64,000 bases of DNA from contig NZ_LT670818.1 in NCBI RefSeq assembly GCF_900129505.1, positions 1,054,001-1,118,000 of the forward strand, in the 5' to 3' direction. The position numbers and the translations under genes are program-made. How positions within the stretch are numbered: position 1 is the first letter of the stretch; each line of letters starts with the position of its first letter. The notes below the pieces were generated by a model that was given only the letters and a program-made list of their open reading frames with translations, was not told where the DNA came from and did not search any database. Of the stretch, positions 8,666-17,164 are shown piece by piece. The stretch comes from Bradyrhizobium erythrophlei. GTDB lineage: Bacteria > Pseudomonadota > Alphaproteobacteria > Rhizobiales > Xanthobacteraceae.

Positions 8666-9400
8666 CTACAAGATCAGCCCGCCATCGACCACCAGCGTTT
8701 GGCCGACGATGTAGGAGGAAAGCGGCGAAGCCAGAAACAGTGCCGCGCCCGCCATGTCGGCTGGCGTGCCCAGACGCTTCAAGGGAATGCGCTCGATCGC
8801 GCCTTCCAGCCGCTTCGGATTCGACGTCGTCACTTTCGTCATCTTGGTATCGACCAGTCCGGGCGCGATGCCGTTGACGCGGATGCCGTCCTCGGCCCAG
8901 GCTTGGCCCAGCGTCCGGGTCAGCCCCATCGCGCCGGTCTTGGAGGCGTTGTAGGCCGGATTGCCCTTGGTCGAATGATAGGCGGCGGTCGAGCTGACGA
9001 TGATCAGCGAGCCCCAGTTCGCGCTCAGCAGGTCGTGGAATTTTCGAGCGCAGGCCATCAGGCTCATGAGATTGACTTCGAGAACCTTGCGAAATCCGTC
9101 CATTTCAAATTCGCCGCGGCGGTAGATCACCGCTCCCTGCGCCAGCACCAGCACATCGAGCCGCTCGAATGACGGCTTGAAATTCTCGATCGCCCTGGCG
9201 TCGCTGACGTCGAGCTGCGCGTAATCGAGGCCGTCGAGATGCGATCCCTCGGCGGAGGAATAATCGGTGGCGCGCGCCCTTGTGCCGCAAACCTGCACGC
9301 GCGCGCCCTTGGCGCGAAACGCTTGTGCGATGCCGTTGCCGATGCCGCTGGAGCCGCCGACCACGAGAACCTGCTTGCCGCTGAAATCCAGTTCGTTCAT
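8666..9400 (-). CDS. SDR family NAD(P)-dependent oxidoreductase
   Basis: A classical short-chain dehydrogenase/reductase of 244 residues. The cofactor motif is GGSSGIGNG near residue 16. The catalytic pair is YNASK, preceded by IVSSTAAYHS; the PG segment IAPGLVDTKM follows, and the protein ends VDGGLIL. The start ATG 9400 has GAGG 6 nt upstream. It diverges from a second SDR at 9497, and the substrate cannot be deduced. An uptake or catabolic role alongside the neighbouring TfdA-like dioxygenase is possible but is only context. Confidence 0.9.
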   Translation of the reverse strand: MNELDFSGKQVLVVGGSSGIGNGIAQAFRAKGARVQVCGTRARATDYSSAEGSHLDGLDYAQLDVSDARAIENFKPSFERLDVLVLAQGAVIYRRGEFEMDGFRKVLEVNLMSLMACARKFHDLLSANWGSLIIVSSTAAYHSTKGNPAYNASKTGAMGLTRTLGQAWAEDGIRVNGIAPGLVDTKMTKVTTSNPKRLEGAIERIPLKRLGTPADMAGAALFLASPLSSYIVGQTLVVDGGLIL

Positions 9401-9496
9401 CGTCGACCTCGCCTTTGATGACTGTCAAAGCATAGCAGCTGACATTCCAGAAGAAACGCCAGGGAAGAAGCACCAGAGAAAAACAAGGAAAACTTC

Positions 9497-10276
9497 ATGT
9501 CCGATTTCAAGCAACTCAGCCGCTCGGTCAAGGGATTGACCGTCCTCATCACCGGCGCAGCCAGCGGCATGGGCCGCGCCACCGCGCGCGTGTTCGCCGC
9601 CGAAGGCGCCAATGTCGCGGTCACCGACTTTACGGCCGAGGGTGCGCAGACGGTTGCCGCCGAAATCGCGGGGAGCGGCGGAACGGCAAAGGCGTGGCGG
9701 CTCGATGTGGCTGAGCGCGACGAGATCAACGCCGTCGTCGTCGACATCGCCACGCATTTCGGCGGGCTCGATATCGTGATCAACAATGCCGGCATTTCGG
9801 TGCGGGTGGCGATCGACGATGACAGCTATGACAACGCCTGGGCGAAGGGGCTCGCCGTCATGCTGACCGCGCATCAGCGCGTGATCCGCGCCGCATTGCC
9901 TTATCTGCGTAACTCGAAATCGCCGCGGATCGTTAACATCGCCTCCACCGAGGCGCTCGGCGCGACCGCATTGCACAGCCCGTATTCGGCGGCGAAGGCC
10001 GGCGTGGTTGGACTGACGCGATCGCTTGCGGTCGAACTCGGCCGCGAGGGCATCACCGTGAACTGCATCTGCCCGGGGCCGATCAGGACCGCGATCACGG
10101 AGCGGATTTCGGAGGAGCACAAGACCATCTATGCCAAACGCCGCACCGCGCTTGCCCGCTACGGCGATCCCGAGGAAGTCGCCCACATGACCTTGAGCCT
10201 GTGCCTGCCGGCAGCCTCCTTCCTGACCGGGGCGATCATTCCGGTGGACGGCGGGTTGATGGCACGCAACGCCTGA
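9497..10276 (+). CDS. SDR family oxidoreductase
   Basis: A 259-residue short-chain dehydrogenase. It has a Rossmann motif TGAASGMGRA near residue 20, NNAG at about 95, catalytic Ser in NIASTEALG and YSAAK, and ends IIPVDGGLMARNA. The start ATG 9497 follows AAGGAAAACTTC. It is divergent from the SDR at 8666 and is followed after 104 bp by the TfdA-like dioxygenase on the same strand, suggesting a small catabolic operon. Substrate unknown. Confidence 0.9.
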   Translation: MSDFKQLSRSVKGLTVLITGAASGMGRATARVFAAEGANVAVTDFTAEGAQTVAAEIAGSGGTAKAWRLDVAERDEINAVVVDIATHFGGLDIVINNAGISVRVAIDDDSYDNAWAKGLAVMLTAHQRVIRAALPYLRNSKSPRIVNIASTEALGATALHSPYSAAKAGVVGLTRSLAVELGREGITVNCICPGPIRTAITERISEEHKTIYAKRRTALARYGDPEEVAHMTLSLCLPAASFLTGAIIPVDGGLMARNA

Positions 10277-10380
10277 GGGCGGACATGCGCCGCCAAGCGT
10301 TGACATGGTCGTCTCGGGGAGTAGTTTTTTCGGAAAATGGAGCGGGGGTAACCGCCTCCCTCGACCAGGAGAAAACGCCA

Positions 10381-11268
10381 ATGACCGTCACGATCCGGCA
10401 GCTTCACCCGCATTTCTTCGGCGAGGTGTCCGGCGTCGACCTGCGCAAACCGCTGACGCCGCTTGAGGCCAGGGATATCGAAGCCGGCATGGACAAATAC
10501 GCCGTGCTGCTGTTCCGCAACCAGGACATCTCGGACGAGCAGCAACTGGCGTTCGCGCTGAATTTCGGCGAGCGCGAAAAGGCGCGCGGCGGCACCGTGA
10601 CCAAGAAGGAAGATTACCGGCTGACCTCCGGCCTGAACGACGTCTCCAATCTCGGCAAGGACGGCAAGCCTCTGCCGAAAGATCACCGCACCCATCTGTT
10701 CAATCTCGGCAACTGCCTCTGGCATTCCGACAGTTCGTTCCGCCCTATCCCTGCGAAATTTTCGCTGCTGTCGGCGCGGGTGGTGAACCCCAAGGGCGGC
10801 AACACCGAATTTGCCGACATGCGCGCGGCCTATGACGCGCTCGACGATGAGACCAAGGCCGAGATCGAGGACATGATCTGCGAACATTCGCTGACGTATT
10901 CGCGGGGATCGCTCGGTTTCCTCGACTACACCGAGGAAGAAAAGCAGATGTTCAAGCCAGTGCTGCAGCGGCTGGTGCGCACCCATCCGGTGCACGGCCG
11001 CAAGTCGCTGTATCTGTCGTCGCATGCCGGCGCGATCCTCGGCATGAGCGTGCCGGAGGCGCGGCTGTTGCTGCGCGACCTCACCGAGCACGCCACGCAG
11101 CCGCAATTCGTCCACGTCCACAAATGGACGCTGCATGACCTCGTGATGTGGGACAACCGCCAGACCATGCACCGCGTCCGCCGCTACGACCAGTCGCAGC
11201 CCCGCGACATGCGCCGCGCCACGGTGGCCGGCACCGAGCCGACGGTCAAGCAACAGGCGGCGGAGTAG
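10381..11268 (+). CDS. TauD/TfdA-family alpha-ketoglutarate dioxygenase
   Basis: A 295-residue Fe(II)/2-oxoglutarate-dependent oxygenase. Metal ligands are visible as His115 and Asp117 (WHSDSSF) and His264 (MHRVRRYD); the 2-oxoglutarate-binding Arg lies in the following DMRRATV segment. Length and motifs fit the TfdA branch, which hydroxylates phenoxyacetates or sulfonates. TfdA-alpha-like genes are known in Bradyrhizobium, but whether this one attacks such a substrate is inference. The start ATG 10381 has AGGAG 10 nt upstream; longer readings overlap the preceding SDR. An IS630 element was inserted 12 bp after its stop codon. Confidence 0.9.
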   Translation: MTVTIRQLHPHFFGEVSGVDLRKPLTPLEARDIEAGMDKYAVLLFRNQDISDEQQLAFALNFGEREKARGGTVTKKEDYRLTSGLNDVSNLGKDGKPLPKDHRTHLFNLGNCLWHSDSSFRPIPAKFSLLSARVVNPKGGNTEFADMRAAYDALDDETKAEIEDMICEHSLTYSRGSLGFLDYTEEEKQMFKPVLQRLVRTHPVHGRKSLYLSSHAGAILGMSVPEARLLLRDLTEHATQPQFVHVHKWTLHDLVMWDNRQTMHRVRRYDQSQPRDMRRATVAGTEPTVKQQAAE

Positions 11269-11278
11269 AGGCACGCTT

Positions 11279-12336
11279 CTAAGCAGAGATTCTTTGTTTG
11301 GCCAACGGATCGAGGTTTCGCTCGGAGTTCAAGGAGGTTACGGCGGCGTGGATTGCTCGATCGAGAGCTTCGGCATCGGTGAAGGTCTGGTGGGCCAGAT
11401 GATGGGCTTTGAGATCGTGCCAGACAACTTCGATGTCGTTGAGTTCGGGCGCGTACTTGGGCAGCCATTCGACGGTGAGCCAGTGGGCACGGGCCGTGAG
11501 GGCAGCGGTTGTCGCCTTGCTCACGTGGATCGGCCCGTTGTCGAGCACGACGACGACGGGTTTCGTCGGCAGACCCGGCCTCGGGCCATACAGACCGTCG
11601 AGCGTTTCCAAGAGCGCAATGAAATCGGTGCTACGCTTGGTTCGGCTTGTGTGCACAATGAGCTTGCGCGCGGTGTGATCGAGCGCTCCCATCATCGCAA
11701 CCTTCTTGGCCTGTCCTGGCGCCTGCACCCGCAGATCGGCGCCACACTTGGCCCAGGCTCTGGCCAGATAAGGATGCGTCAACGCCTCGCTCTCATCGGC
11801 GAAGAGAAGCACGATATCACCGGCCTCTGCCTGCGCCTTTCGCAGTGCCAGCCTGAGGCCCACGCGGTCGACGGCATCGGCGTCCTGGCGGCCCTTCAGG
11901 GTGTGTCGCGGTCGGCGCCAGCGGAACTTTTTTTGCGTAGCACCTTGGACAGACGCGATTTGGAGATGGTGACGCCCTCGCGGGCCTCGATCTCGCCAAT
12001 GAGGCGCGCCAGCGTCCAGTTGTGCCGGTCGGCAACCGGCGCTTCCAGCAATGGCCTCGCAACTCTCAGCGCAGCTTCCGCTTTGACAGGGGCCGGTCCC
12101 GGTGCAGGGCTCGTCTTGAGTGCCTCGACCCCGCCGCGCGCAAAATCGCTGCGCCACAGACGCACCGTATCCTCGCGAACGCCGAACGCTTCCGCAATGC
12201 GTGGGCTGGTCCAACCCGATAACGTCAGCAATACGGCTCTCGCCCGATCCGCCTCCCCGCGATCGCGCGAAACTGCAAGGGTCCGCAATGCCGCCTGCTG
12301 CTCTTCACTCGCCACGACTGGAGATTTACCTGCCAT
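11279..12336 (-). CDS. IS630-family transposase in two overlapping frames (programmed frameshift)
   Basis: The first frame (12336-11896, 146 residues) encodes the helix-turn-helix DNA-binding half: RGEADRARAVLLTLSGW, then SPRIAEAFGVREDTVRLWR. The second frame (about 11940-11279) carries the DDE catalytic half: LLFADES for the first Asp, VVVLDNGPIHVSK for the second, and PKYAPELNDIEVVW for the Glu. The two join at a run of seven A (minus strand; T7 at 11928-11934), a standard slippery site. The stop codon TAG (11281-11279) is partly outside the element: TA is the target duplication and G is host sequence. All catalytic residues are present, so it may be active. Confidence 0.9.
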
Positions 12337-12409
12337 GTCTCGCCTCCGCGAATCAGTGCGAAGACGGAATCACGCCCGGCATCCGTTGGCCAGTAAGATG
12401 AAACCTGCT
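11282..12409 (-). mobile_element. IS630-family insertion sequence, complete
   Basis: An 1128-bp element. Imperfect 28-bp terminal inverted repeats are at 11282-11309 and 12382-12409. The outer AGCAG and the inner 11 bp (TGGCCAACGGA) are identical and the middle is diverged. It is flanked by the expected TA target duplication (11280-11281 and 12410-12411); removing the element gives a continuous TTCTAGCAGAAT. It carries one transposase read in two frames. It sits between the TfdA-like gene and a family A repeat and disrupts no gene. Confidence 0.9.
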
Positions 12410-12425
12410 TAGCAGAATATGAGAT

Positions 12426-12522
12426 CGTCATCGCCCGCGAAAGCGGGCGATCCAGTATACGCAGCCGTTGGTAATTATGGGCGCCGGTGATGACTGGATG
12501 CCCCGCCTTCGCGCAGCATGAC
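12426..12522. repeat. Dispersed intergenic palindrome, family A
   Basis: About 97 bp with CGTCATCG at one end, ATGAC at the other, and hairpin CGCCCGCGAAAGCGGGCG. It resembles the repeat at 3054-3154. It lies between the IS630 element and yqgE. Confidence 0.7.
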
Positions 12523-12529
12523 AGCGGAG

Positions 12530-13195
12530 CTACGCGTGCCCGGCCTCGTTCGACAGCATGCCCGGATCGATCCCGATCTTGCGCAGCGCCCGGAGGTATT
12601 TTTCCTCGACGTCGCCGCCGAAGATCAGGTCCGGATCGGCGTCGCAGTGCAGCCAGCCATTGTCCTGGATTTCGGTTTCGAGCTGGCCCGGCGCCCACCC
12701 GGCATAGCCCAGCGCGAGAATCGCGTGCTTGGGACCGGCGCCCCTGGCGATGGCTTTCAGGATATCGACGGTCGCGGTCAGGCAGATTCCATCGTCGATC
12801 CGCAACGTGGCATCCTCGATGAAGAAATCGCTGGAATGCAGCACGAAGCCACGGCCGGTCTCGACCGGACCGCCCTTGAGCACCTTCATGCTCTCTGCAT
12901 TTTCCGGCAGCTTGATCTGGTCGGCCTTTTTAATGATGTCGAGTTGCACCAGCAGTTCGGGAAAATCGATACTGCCCGCCGGGCGATTGACGATGATGCC
13001 CATCGCGCCTTCGGAGGAATGCGCGCAGAGATAGATCACCGAACGCTCGAAGCGCGGGTCTCCCATCACGGGCATCGCGATCAGAAGCTGGCCGTCGAGA
13101 TAGCCGCGACCTGACGGATTGCCGGAGCCCGAATTGTCGCCGATGCCGGCGGCGTCGCGGCTGGTCTTCCTCAGTCTTTTGCCTTCAGGGCCCAT
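12530..13195 (-). CDS. YqgE/AlgH family protein
   Basis: A 221-residue member of the DUF179 (YqgE/AlgH) family, whose molecular role is unsettled. The conserved opening [23 protein letters not shown] is followed by [18 protein letters not shown], then [14 protein letters not shown] and the C-terminal [12 protein letters not shown]...NGWL motifs. ATG 13195 gives a 35-residue basic leader before the domain; a TTG at 13255 would add 20 more. Neither start has a strong ribosome-binding site. It diverges from the DsbD-alpha-like gene, which starts 135 bp away. Confidence 0.92.
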   Translation of the reverse strand: MGPEGKRLRKTSRDAAGIGDNSGSGNPSGRGYLDGQLLIAMPVMGDPRFERSVIYLCAHSSEGAMGIIVNRPAGSIDFPELLVQLDIIKKADQIKLPENAESMKVLKGGPVETGRGFVLHSSDFFIEDATLRIDDGICLTATVDILKAIARGAGPKHAILALGYAGWAPGQLETEIQDNGWLHCDADPDLIFGGDVEEKYLRALRKIGIDPGMLSNEAGHA

Positions 13196-13330
13196 CCGCA
13201 AAGGACTCTCATGTTGCCGCCCATCCTGATATTGGGTGGCAGTTCTGTCAATCAAGCTTCGTCCGGCGCTTGAAAATACATCACAAGCAATTCAATGGTT
13301 TGCACCCCCACCAGCCTGTAAAGACGTCTC

Positions 13331-14170
13331 ATGACAGTCATAGTTCCCGTCCGCGCCGCGCTCGGCTTCGCCGCAACCGTCCTTGCTTCGTCCCTGACGA
13401 TGGAGGCCCGCGCCCAGGACTCGTCGCTTTGGCAACGCGACGGACACTCCGCGGTGCGGCTGCTGGCGGGCTCGCGCAGCGGCGCGGTGCTGCTCGGCGG
13501 CATCGCCTTTCAGCTGCAGCCGGGCTGGAAGACCTACTGGCGCACGCCGGGCGATTCCGGCGTGCCGCCGCGGTTCGATTTCTCCAAATCGGACAATATC
13601 GAAGCCGTGACCGTGATGTGGCCGGCGCCCGCGAAATTCGACGACGGCGCCGGCGGCCATTCGATGGGTTATCACGACGGAATCGTGCTGCCGTTGCGGA
13701 TTGTGGCAAAAAATGCCGACAAGCCGGTGACGCTGCGCGCCGACATCAACTACGCGGTGTGCGAAAAGATCTGCATCCCCGTTCAGGCCAATGCGGAGCT
13801 GCCCTTCACCAGCGTGGCGAGCACCGAAGACAGCGCACTGTTCGCAGCGCTCGATACCGTGCCGAAGCCGGCCAATGTCGGCGATCCCAACCCGCTGACC
13901 ATCCGCGATGTCAAGCGCGACGGCAAATCCACCGTGCTGGTCGACGTGGTCAGTCCCGACGGCAAAGACGTCAACCTGTTCGTCGAGGGGCCGACGCCGG
14001 AATGGGGACTGCCGGTGCCAAAACTGCTCGACCACGGCCCGCCCGGGGTCAAGCGTTTTGCCTTTGAGCTCGACGGGATGCCGCCGGGCACGAACCCGGA
14101 AGGCGCGGCGCTGAAACTGACGCTAGTCGGCGGCGACCGTTCCTACGAGTTCAATATCAATCTGGAATAA
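13331..14170 (+). CDS. Exported protein with DsbD N-terminal (alpha)-like domain
   Basis: A 279-residue periplasmic protein. Signal peptide 1-28 ends EARAQ. The body has the thiol-disulfide interchange N-terminal domain pattern: ...GWKTYWRTPGDSGVPP, then a Cys pair in YAVCEKICIPVQ, like the redox-active Cys pair of DsbD-alpha. No membrane domain or thioredoxin domain follows, so it is not full DsbD. It may shuttle electrons to cytochrome c maturation or copper proteins; this is inference from the domain. It stands alone with a family B repeat downstream. Confidence 0.85.
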   Translation: MTVIVPVRAALGFAATVLASSLTMEARAQDSSLWQRDGHSAVRLLAGSRSGAVLLGGIAFQLQPGWKTYWRTPGDSGVPPRFDFSKSDNIEAVTVMWPAPAKFDDGAGGHSMGYHDGIVLPLRIVAKNADKPVTLRADINYAVCEKICIPVQANAELPFTSVASTEDSALFAALDTVPKPANVGDPNPLTIRDVKRDGKSTVLVDVVSPDGKDVNLFVEGPTPEWGLPVPKLLDHGPPGVKRFAFELDGMPPGTNPEGAALKLTLVGGDRSYEFNINLE

Positions 14171-14176
14171 TTTCTC

Positions 14177-14313
14177 CGTCATTCCGGGGCGCGCATTTGC
14201 GCGACCCTGAGATGTGCAATTGCACATCGGGGAATCTCGAGGTTCCGGGTTCATGCGGAGCCTGTCATCGGGCGGCGCTTCGCGCCGACCCGTTGGCATG
14301 CCCCGGAACGACG
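14177..14313. repeat. Dispersed intergenic palindrome, family B
   Basis: Starts CGTCATTCCGGGGCGCG and ends CCCCGGAACGACG. The inside holds the palindrome GATGTGCAATTGCACATC and an AATCTCGAGGTT segment. Same family as 8106-8216, 44962-45064 and 52267-52382; the palindromic core also occurs alone at about 46996-47014. Confidence 0.75.
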
Positions 14314-14390
14314 ACGCCACCGATTCTTAACGAATAGTTGATAGGCGGAATGGTCGCCGCAGCCCCGCGGCGGCTTTCGAGGTTTGCCGC

Positions 14391-15776
14391 TTGGCCGCGA
14401 TCGACGCACAATCCGAGACAGTTCCGCCTGCCGGTGTGATCGCGCGGCTGCGCTCGCTGGTGGGCGGCTCCAGCGACGCCTCGGTCACCAACCGGCTGGC
14501 CGGCACGGTCTTCGCCATCCGCGTCATCAGCGCCGCACTCGCCTACCTTTCGCAGATCCTCTTGGCGCGCCGGATGGGCGGCTCGGATTACGGCGTCTAT
14601 GTCTATGTCTGGACCTGGGTGCTGCTGCTCGGCAGCATGATGGATTTCGGTATTTCGACCTCGGCGCAAAAGATTATCCCGGAGTATCGTGCCGCGAGCG
14701 AAACCGCGCTGCTGCGCGGCTTCCTGTCCGGCAGTCGCTGGTTGACGTTCATCGTCTCCGCCCTTGTCTCGCTGCTGCTCGCGGGCGTAGTAAAATTGCT
14801 GTCGCCGTGGATCAACGCAAGCGAGATCGTTCCGCTCTACATCGGCTGCCTCACGCTGCCGGCCTTCGTGGTCGCCAATACCCAGGACGGCATCGCGCGC
14901 TCGTATGACTGGATGCGGCTCGGGCTGATGCCGCAGTTCATCGTGCGGCAGTCCCTGATCATCGGCTTCACCGCAGGCGCGTTCGCGCTCGGCTTCCATC
15001 TCGGCGCCACCGCCGCGATGCTCGCCAGTGCCGCCGCGGTATGGATCGCCATGATCGGACAGATGACGGCGCTGAACCGCAGGCTCGGCGGCAACGTCGA
15101 GTCCGGTCCCAAGGCCTACGATTTCCACGGCTGGCTCGCGGTCTCGCTGCCGATCCTGCTGGTCGAAGGTTTTTACCTGCTGCTGTCCTACACCGACGTG
15201 CTGGTCCTGCAGCAGTTCCGCCCCTCCGAAGAGGTCGGCGTTTATTTCGCCGTGGTGAAGACGCTGGCGCTGGTATCCTTCATCCACTACGCGATGTCGG
15301 CGACCACGGCACACCGGTTTGCCGAATATCACGCGCTCGGCGATAAGCCGCGGCTGGCGGCCTATGTCGCCTATGCGATCAAGTGGACGTTCTGGCCCTC
15401 GCTCGCTGCGACCATCCTGCTGCTGGCGTTCGGCAAGCCGCTGCTGTGGCTGTTCGGACCGCAATTCGTAGTCGGCTACGACATCATGTTCATCGCCGCC
15501 ATCGGGCTCGTGGTGCGCTCGGCGATCGGCCCGGTCGAACGGCTGCTCAACATGCTCGGCCACCAGCATATCTGCGCATCGGCCTATGCGCTGTCCTTTG
15601 TCATGAACGTGGTGCTCTGCGTCGCGCTGGTGCCGCGGTTCGGCGGCCACGGCGCCGCCGCGGCGACCTCGATCTCGCTGACGTTCGAAACCGTGCTGCT
15701 GTTCTGGATCGTGCGGCGGCGGCTCGGCATGAACGTGCTGCCGTTCGGGAAGAACGGCGCCGAAGGCGCATCCTAG
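14391..15776 (+). CDS. Polysaccharide/lipid flippase (Wzx/MATE-like, MVF superfamily)
   Basis: A 461-residue integral membrane protein with about 12-14 hydrophobic segments, typical of Wzx-like O-antigen or exopolysaccharide repeat-unit flippases. The conserved N-terminal helix (FAIRVISAALAYLSQILLARRMGGSDYGVY) is characteristic. The start is TTG 14391 with GAGG 8 nt before it; no in-frame ATG precedes the conserved region. No glycosyltransferase genes are adjacent, so the exported polymer is unknown. It would use undecaprenyl-linked glycans at the inner membrane. Confidence 0.87.
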   Translation: MAAIDAQSETVPPAGVIARLRSLVGGSSDASVTNRLAGTVFAIRVISAALAYLSQILLARRMGGSDYGVYVYVWTWVLLLGSMMDFGISTSAQKIIPEYRAASETALLRGFLSGSRWLTFIVSALVSLLLAGVVKLLSPWINASEIVPLYIGCLTLPAFVVANTQDGIARSYDWMRLGLMPQFIVRQSLIIGFTAGAFALGFHLGATAAMLASAAAVWIAMIGQMTALNRRLGGNVESGPKAYDFHGWLAVSLPILLVEGFYLLLSYTDVLVLQQFRPSEEVGVYFAVVKTLALVSFIHYAMSATTAHRFAEYHALGDKPRLAAYVAYAIKWTFWPSLAATILLLAFGKPLLWLFGPQFVVGYDIMFIAAIGLVVRSAIGPVERLLNMLGHQHICASAYALSFVMNVVLCVALVPRFGGHGAAAATSISLTFETVLLFWIVRRRLGMNVLPFGKNGAEGAS

Positions 15777-15814
15777 GGTTGGAAATTCGGCCGCCTGGGT
15801 GATATGATTTCGTT

Positions 15815-16050
15815 ATGACTGCGACGGACCTCAAAAACCTGCTGGAGCGCGCCAAGACCTGGCCTGAAGAGGCGCAGGATGAACTTGTCGCTCTTGCCAA
15901 TCAGATCGAAAGCGAATTGCAGGGCCAAGACTATCTCGCAACCCGGGAGGAATTGCAGGTCATAGATGCTGCGATGGCCTCCATCGACGGGGGGAAGTCG
16001 CAACCGATGCCGAAATTAAAGCAGCCTTTGCAAAATTTCGGCGAGTATGA
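15815..16050 (+). pseudogene. Type II antitoxin gene, frameshifted
   Basis: The N-terminal 58 codons (MTATDLKNLLERAKTWPEEA...) read like a short helical antitoxin. At a G6 run (15989-15994) the frame is lost: the natural continuation, GEVATDAEIKAAFAKFRRV, is in another frame. It ends at TGA 16048-16050, giving the usual ATGA overlap with the toxin start at 16047. Adding one G restores a 78-residue protein. The unrepaired frame runs on to 16081 with a non-family tail. Either a real one-base deletion or a homopolymer sequencing error explains it. Confidence 0.72.
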
Positions 16051-16326
16051 AACTCGTCTATTCCCGGCAGGCGCTCACTGATCTCAACCAGATCGCAGCC
16101 TATTACAATGCGAGTGCCAGCCCGGCGATAGCTGAGTCAATCGCAACCCGGCTGGAAACTGTCATTGACCGCATTTGCCGTTTACCCAAGGCCGCTCCGC
16201 GCGTCTCGCAACGCTCTCAGGTCCGAGTAGCTATTTCGGATTTTCTACCGGGTGCGTGGCGAGACGATCGATATTCTGCATATTCGACACACGTCGAGAC
16301 GACCTCTGGCAACCGGTACCGAGTAA
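16047..16326 (+). pseudogene. ParE/RelE-superfamily toxin gene, frameshifted
   Basis: Starts MKLVYSRQALTDLNQIAAYY, the standard ParE opening, and keeps frame through KAAPRVSQRSQVRVAIS. The family C-terminus RIFYRVRGETIDILHIRH...RRPLATGTE is then found in the +1 frame from 16237, ending at TAA 16324-16326. The loop normally between these parts (a 'GRYPY'-like segment) seems shortened, so a small deletion of 2 modulo 3 bases is more likely than a one-base insertion. The frame as it stands continues to 16421 with unrelated residues, so the toxin is probably inactive. Confidence 0.75.
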
Positions 16327-16374
16327 CGAAGGAAGATCCCTTCCCGCAAACAGCGGGAAGGGATGACAAGAGCC

Positions 16375-17163
16375 CTACTCCGCGGTCCAGCCGCCGTCGA
16401 TCGAGAGGTTGGCGCCGGTGATCTGGGCGGCGTCATCGCCACACAGAAACAGCGCCAATGCGGCGACCTGCTCGGAGGTGACGAACTCCTTGGTCGGCTG
16501 CGCTTCCAGAAGCACGTCGCGGATGACCTGCTCCTTGGTGAGGTTGCGCGCCTTCATGGTGTCGGGAATCTGCTTCTCGACCAGCGGCGTCCAGACATAG
16601 CCGGGCGAGATGCAGTTGCAGGTAATCTTGAAGGTCGCAAGCTCCAGCGCCACGGTCTTGGTGAGACCGGCGATGCCATGCTTGGCCGAGACATAGGCCG
16701 ACTTGAATGGCGAGGCCACCAGCGAATGAGCGGAGGCAGTATTGATGATGCGGCCCCAGCCGCGCTTCTTCATGCCGGGCACGGCGGCGCGGATGCCGTA
16801 AAACGCCGACGACAGATTGATCGCGATGATCGCCTCCCATTTCTCGGGCGGGAATTCCTCGATCGGCGAGACGAACTGGATGCCGGCATTGTTGACGAGA
16901 ACGTCGACCGAGCCGAAGGTCTTCTCTCCAAGCGCGACCATGTCGGCGATCTCCGCGGGCTTGGTCATGTCGGCCGGCGAATGCACCGCCTTGACACCGA
17001 AGTCCTTCTCGATGGCGGAGCGTTCCTTCTCGATGTCGGCGGGCGTGCCCATGCCGTTGAGAACGATGTTGGCGCCGGCGCCGGCGAACGCGCGGGCATA
17101 GGCCAATCCGATGCCGCTGGTCGATCCCGTCACAACCGCGGTCTTGCCTGTCAACGTACCCAT
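16375..17163 (-). CDS. bdhA: 3-hydroxybutyrate dehydrogenase
   Basis: A 262-residue SDR that interconverts 3-hydroxybutyrate and acetoacetate with NAD, acting in polyhydroxybutyrate use. It has TGSTSGIG near residue 13, NNAGIQFVSPIEEFP, the catalytic YVSAKHG and the family-specific CNCISPGYVWTPLVEKQIPD stretch; the C-terminus is GANLSIDGGWTAE. The start ATG 17163 lies 2 bp after the patatin stop, with AGGAG inside the patatin gene, so the two are co-transcribed. An upstream in-frame extension to 17337 lacks family sequence. Confidence 0.95.
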   Translation of the reverse strand: MGTLTGKTAVVTGSTSGIGLAYARAFAGAGANIVLNGMGTPADIEKERSAIEKDFGVKAVHSPADMTKPAEIADMVALGEKTFGSVDVLVNNAGIQFVSPIEEFPPEKWEAIIAINLSSAFYGIRAAVPGMKKRGWGRIINTASAHSLVASPFKSAYVSAKHGIAGLTKTVALELATFKITCNCISPGYVWTPLVEKQIPDTMKARNLTKEQVIRDVLLEAQPTKEFVTSEQVAALALFLCGDDAAQITGANLSIDGGWTAE

Positions 17164-17164
17164 T

